From contig NC_087076.1 of NCBI RefSeq assembly GCF_026151205.1, positions 684,001-744,000 on the forward strand: DNA of 60,000 nt, written 5' to 3'. The position numbers were made by a program, and so were the translations under genes. This DNA comes from Bolinopsis microptera (taxonomy: Eukaryota; Ctenophora; Tentaculata; Lobata; Bolinopsidae). Shown piece after piece: positions 55,841-60,000 of this stretch (the stretch's first letter is position 1; every line of letters starts with the position of its first letter). The notes under the pieces were generated by a model. The model searched no databases and had not been told where the DNA came from. It was given only the letters and a program-made list of their open reading frames with translations.

Positions 55841-56990
55841 TTCCCGATCCATGACTCAATTAGTGCCGAAGGCACAAAAGAGTCAAGGACAAGGGTTAGC
55901 GAACGAGGTTTTTTTTGTATATGCAGTAGCTTTGCGACCGTGCGTGGTTGCGACCGTACGTACATGCCCTCGCGCACTGTTATTGCCCACGTGACTACCT
56001 GCGCAAAGTTATTTTGCGCAATAATCTGAATTAAATAATTGTTGGCGCGCGGCGCTGAACTGACCAAGTACATTGTTAATTTCACCATGTACATATCCCA
56101 CTAGGCACTAATTGATAGCATACTATTATTATTTTAAGTAATCACTATTACTATTTTGCACAGATCCGTGTCGGGTGTCTGGTTGCATAAACAATAAGCA
56201 TATGGTTACATAAAAATATACACGATTTTCAAATTCAATGACAATTATATTAACTTGCAGGCTAGGTGGCGCTCGGCCTGTCACTCCGCCATATCTGCAT
56301 TTTACTATATATAAAGCGAGACGATATATATGGATGGATCCGTGCCATTTTACTGACACCACGGCATCAACTTTAACACGACTTTCCGCAAAAACCGTAA
56401 AAGATATACAACTGAAACTTTTTTGACTGGGTCAAATGCCTTTTTTTTATTAAATACTTTTCAAATTTTACAGAGTACAGCAATAGATGAATATAAAATA
56501 GAATCGTTCAAAATATCGCCCCCATCTGTAAAATATGATTGGGCACCCAAACACGGTAAACACATAGTGAACTATGTCCGCAGTAACTTGGACCCATTGG
56601 CCTTCAAATCAGCACGAAAAATAAAATATTGGCCAAGGAATAAGAATTTTAGTACCCAAAATTTGGACCCCCAAGTGGTGTCAAAAACGCAAATTAAATA
56701 GATACTAATTATTTTAGTCTCTTGAGTCTTGACACCACTTTAGGGTTATAGGATTACACAGGATTACACAGGATTAAAATTAAATTATAGATCCATTATC
56801 ATGGACCGTCATAATTGTACAGAGATTAATGAAAACATTCATCTTTCCTTGAAGTCAGGGCCAGGGTTATCCTTAAATCTTAATTATGACTAATTCGCGA
56901 GGTTATAAGACGGGTTCCTGCTAGTGCTTATAAACAGTAAAAACTGGGGTCCCCAGGTTGTACTTGTATGGAATATGATAAAATATGCCA
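55841..56990. mobile_element. composite insertion in the RT, including left arm of a long inverted repeat
   Basis: It opens with the ~65-bp block GATCCATGACTCAATTAGTG (relative of 4729 and 25318) and a GC-rich segment whose GCGACCGTGCGTGG part recurs at 57307. From about 56295 (ACTATATATAAAGCGAGACG) to 56930 it is the inverted counterpart of 58620-58985: shared words TTTCCGCAAAAACCGTAAAA, ATTTGGACCCCCAAGTGGTG and GGGTTCCTGCTAGT. The terminal TATATAAAGCGAGAC motif is reminiscent of Helitron ends, an impression that needs comparison. Confidence 0.55.
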
Positions 56991-57738
56991 TCACGGATTG
57001 GGAAATTGAGCGGCCATCCACAAAAAAAAGCGGCCCCGCATTTCTTGTTGATATCCTGGCTGGAGTACTGCAAGGAGACACTCTGGCCCCGTACAGTACT
57101 TGTTCAATATCGTTATTGACTATATTATGACAGTGACTATAGACGATGATGACTCGTACTCTAGGTTCACTCTCAGGCCTGCACGGAGTAGAAGGATTGG
57201 TGCCGAGAAGATTGCAGACATCAAGTTTGCAGATGATGTTGCCCTTATTATCACTAATACCATTATCACTGATACCATTTTTTTTGTATATGCAGTAGCT
57301 TTGCGACCGTGCGTGGCTGCGACCGTACGTACGTGCCAATATTGTTATTGAAGGGGCAAAACTACTCCTGGACAGGCTTGAGAAAGCAGCACTGAGTGTG
57401 GGGCTAGCCAAGAACGACACTAAAACTAAGTTCATGACTCTGAACATGACAGAGGAGGCGAGTAGTCTTGAAAGCTGTTCTGGAAACCAGCTGGAAAAGG
57501 TGACAGACTTTGTATACCTTGGAGCATGGATAGCAACAACAGAGAGGGACCTGCGGGTCAGAAAAGCTAAGGCTTGGTCAGCCTGCCACATTCCACAAGC
57601 TTAAGAAGATGTGGAAGTCTAACCTTAGAAGAGGACTAAAGATCCGTCTATTTGTTGTTACTGTGGAGTCAATACGTCTATATGGTTCTGAAACGTGGAC
57701 GTTAACAGACCAATTGAAGAAACGCATTGATGGCTGCT

Positions 57739-58061
57739 CAGTGGCGTAACTTTGCCTGTTGGCCCCCCGCTCAGTGACAAAAAGCGCCCCCCTAAAATTT
57801 TTTGTGTCCCTAAAAATAAAAAATAAAAAAAAAAAAGGTCGGGTACTTTTTTTTCGCCCCCTAAGGCTTTTTGCGCCCCCTGAAGCAAAAAAGGGTACCC
57901 CAAATATTTTTTTCGCGTCGACTGAACGCTAAATTGGACAGGGAAATACACAAACAAGGCGTATTTTCAGTGAAAGGGCCTAAAATTCAGGAAAATTGCG
58001 CCCCCCTTATACGGCGCCCCCCCGCACAGCGGGGTCTGCGGGGCCCTAAGTTACGCCACTG
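57739..58061. mobile_element. 323-bp hAT-type MITE with exact 8-bp target duplication
   Basis: Terminal repeats CAGTGGCGTAACTTTG and CTAAGTTACGCCACTG; TGGCTGCT flanks at 57731-57738 and 58062-58069. Excising it rejoins the RT frame (RIDGC then YTRMLRMALN). The interior is C-rich (GGCCCCCCGC, GCGCCCCCC) with A runs and no transposase. CAGTGGCGTAAC also occurs as remnants in intron 2 of bHLH A2. Confidence 0.9.
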
Positions 58062-58490
58062 TGGCTGCTACACTAGAATGCTAAGGATGGCACTAAATGT
58101 GGACTGGAAACAGCGCAAAACCAACAAAGAAGTCTATGACAACCTACCGAGAGCAACCATGAAGATCCAAAAGCGCAGGATGCAACTATAAGCAGGCCAT
58201 ATCCACCGGCACTCAGAACTAGTCGCAAACCGCTCGCTACTTTGTGAACCAAATCTGGAGAAATGGGCGGACTTATGGCGGATAGAGTTTGCAGCGCATC
58301 AATCAATACTCGGACGCTGAAGCCGCATTGTACTTGTATCACCCGTTAAAAGCCGCATTAAGTCAGTCAAGAGAAGTGCGATGATCACGTGACTAAAGAA
58401 CTTTTAACGTGCTTTGTTTGTAGAAAATTCTTCTATAAGTTTCTAAATAATCTTTTATAATATAAGTTGAGATTTTTGAATGGATTTTAT

Positions 58491-58606
58491 GTGGACTTAA
58501 TACTAATACTATTAGTATTAAGTCCACTTATAAAATCCACTTAAAATGATGAATTATGAAACTATTAGTAATAGTTTCATAATTCATCATTTTAAGTGGA
58601 TTTTAT
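58491..58606. repeat. two adjacent perfect hairpins (18-bp and 38-bp stems)
   Basis: 58491-58508 pairs exactly with 58510-58527 (GTGGACTTAATACTAATA and complement). 58530-58567 pairs exactly with 58569-58606 (ATAAAATCCACTTAAAATGA..., closed by one base). Words such as GGATTTTAT and AAGTGGA are shared between the two, so they arose from common sequence. Confidence 0.95.
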
Positions 58607-58619
58607 AGGTTGGCGCGCG

Positions 58620-58985
58620 TTATATGAACTAGCAGGAACCCGTATGCGTATAACCCTAAAACGGTGTCAAGACTCAAGAGACTAAAATAATTATTACCTA
58701 TTTAATTCGCGTTTTTGACACCACTTGGGGGTCCAAATTTTGGGCTCTAGAACTCCTTTTCCTTGGCTAATTTTTATTTTTTCATGCTGATTTGAAGGCC
58801 AATAAAGCATTTGACCCAGTCAAAAAAGTTTCAGTTGTATATCTTTTACGGTTTTTGCGGAAAGTCGCGTTAAAGTTGATGCAGTGGAGACAGTAAAATG
58901 GCACGGATCCATATACATATATATATAGGAGTACAGCAACGAAATATATATATATATATCGTCTCGCTTTATATATAGTAAGATA
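58620..58985. mobile_element. right arm of the long inverted repeat around the broken RT
   Basis: Inverted, diverged copy of 56295-56930: begins near ACTAGCAGGAACCCGT, passes CACCACTTGGGGGTCCAAAT and TTTTACGGTTTTTGCGGAAA, and ends CGTCTCGCTTTATATATAGT. A (TA)n run near 58910-58960 differs from the left arm. It either closes one large element holding 56930-58620 or is an independent copy in reverse orientation. Confidence 0.6.
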
Positions 58986-59631
58986 TCTCCACCCTTCTAC
59001 CAAAACACAAAAGCACATTTAATTTGATACATATGAAATATGTCTATAACTTGCTCGATTCTGCATTAAGTTGACGTAAACTGACCAATTTTGAACGGGA
59101 AATTGTTTAAAATTATTTTCGAGGCATATTGACAAAACTAAAATTTAAAAGCTACTCACGCTATTGTGCTTTTTCACGGAGAAATTAGACAGAAGCGTTT
59201 TTAGCGTTAACAAAATAGTAATACTGAAAACTCGTGGCTCCTTATGCCATATTGGTATAAATATAACTTATAATTATATTGCATAAGTAAAGGATCAGCC
59301 GTCAAAGAAAAATCCATACATTTTACAGTATGGAGATAGATGATTTGATATATTCCTCGAATGAGTGGTAATAATATTAGTAACTCAAACCAGAAAGAAT
59401 TATCTCAATCAGACACTCAGTGACTGCAGAGCTATAAAGGCCAAAGTATGTACACTGACTTTTAGCCCATCTGTAATTAAAAATTAGAAACTGTAAGATT
59501 GCTATTGGACACGCACTTCAATATTTCCTCCATCAAGAGAGTGTCTCCCTCGTTTAGCTGAAACCACCGTCCACGTCGAAAACAGAACTTGAAAAGAAAG
59601 GCTTCTGGTTGAGTTTTGAGATTACCTGGGG
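58986..59631. other. AT-rich stretch, nothing recognised
   Basis: No open frame of interest, repeat or motif found. Confidence 0.4.
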
Positions 59632-59696
59632 ACCCCAGGCTATAATGTTCATAAAGAGAGATTCGGCGGAATCACTGGCTGAACGCCGCCCAGTAA
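59632..59696. mobile_element. 65-bp hAT-like MITE
   Basis: TTACCTGGGGACCCCAGGCT to GCCGCCCAGTAA, flanked by TTTTGAGA and TCTTGAGA, an 8-bp duplication with one mismatch. Confidence 0.8.
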
Positions 59697-59699
59697 TCT

Positions 59700-59968
59700 T
59701 GAGAATGAGATCAACCGACGAAGTACCAATGATGCACTCGGACTAGGGCGTATTATTCGTTCCACCTCAAATCTTTGAGTTTGGTAAGAAGTGCTCAAGT
59801 AGAACGGACTCGACGATCATTCCTTTGGGGGACTCCTAAGATTAGGAACGCAAATCATATGGACAATGGACATGGTGGACGCGGAGCATTGGGTAATCGA
59901 CGGTACCTTCAAATTCTTACCTTATTTCTTCTGCACCAGATTGGCTGCCATTGTTGCAACATAAACAA
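59700..59968 (+). pseudogene. possible MULE-type transposase relic
   Basis: A plus frame near 59860-59968 reads MDMVDAEHWVIDGTFKFLPY then FFCTRLAAIVAT before TAA. W-x-x-DGTFK followed by an aromatic/Phe-rich stretch is the start of the catalytic core in Mutator-like (MULE) transposases. Upstream the frame is broken and holds the 65-bp MITE. The rest would lie beyond the window. Moderate to low confidence from one motif. Confidence 0.4.
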
Positions 59969-60000
59969 TAAAGATCGAGTATTTGATTTTGTTCGGTATT

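Larger units (their letters stand above)
54839..58325 (+). pseudogene. LINE reverse transcriptase broken by nested insertions
   Basis: Pieces in order read as one RT of an RTE-like non-LTR element. At 54890-55200 an N-terminal linker (SWKLVNDISGRT). At 55150-55600 YGDDGISPEVMKRVD, DNYRGISL, QNGFRPGRST. At 55590-55736 VFIDFKMAFDSVH and VRLIESIYTGTKA. At 55808-55840 the continuation TADGITEIF. At about 57040-57280 GVLQGDTLAP and KFADDVAL, the catalytic box. At 57340-57738 GLAKNDTKTKFM and DFVYLGAWIA. At 58062-58320 a C-terminal part (TRMLRMALNVDWKQR). Interruptions are the MITE at 55737-55807, a large insertion at 55841 to about 57000, a short one near 57285-57335 and the hAT-type MITE at 57739-58061. 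Frameshifts occur too (for example near 55335). Confidence 0.8.

Overview
The window looks like a repeat-rich genome from an early-branching animal. Reasons: spliced genes with GT-AG introns, TTAGGG-type repeats, many non-LTR retrotransposon and hAT-like pieces, an intronless-looking LDLa-domain rhodopsin-type GPCR of the kind expanded in cnidarians and placozoans, and a paraxis/HAND-like bHLH factor. The phylum is an inference only. I see no tRNA, rRNA or CRISPR.

Layout. 1-2158: a decayed LINE end running into a 1.1 kb C-rich tract. 2816-24135 and 24188-52347: two tandem copies of one segmental duplication. Each holds, in order, foldback repeats, a 40-bp minisatellite, bHLH gene A, a 31-bp satellite, bHLH gene B, a 13-bp satellite, a telomere-repeat-bearing MITE and part or all of a GPCR gene on the minus strand. 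The second unit is longer because it gained a LINE with an intact 825-codon ORF (31688-34269), a compound foldback element (34284-35213), a LINE fragment (44640-45990), a 1.4 kb foldback element (46337-47738) and another LINE fragment (50563-51608). 51745-54010: the complete GPCR, probably with a one-base frameshift near its N-terminus. 54202-60000: nested transposon debris, with hAT-type MITEs that have clean 8-bp target-site duplications.

The host genes are four closely related 4-exon bHLH genes (A1, B1, A2, B2; 188-189 aa). Promoter block, exon 1 and exon 4 are almost the same in all four. Exons 2-3 fall into A and B types.

The most unusual feature is that several splice junctions of these genes sit at the edge of a tandem array that repeats the junction itself. 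The intron-2 donor is reiterated about 19 times (A1) and about 32 times (A2) as a 30-bp unit, and in B genes by an unrelated ~20-bp unit. The intron-1 acceptor of B genes is reiterated about 19-21 times. The intron-3 acceptor, with its branch point and the first 69 nt of the last exon, is reiterated 6, 10, 13 and 18 times, interleaved with perfect CACGTG (E-box) and TGACGTCA (CRE) palindromes. Using decoy junctions would mostly give truncated proteins. I know of no named system with this organisation; any function is inference.
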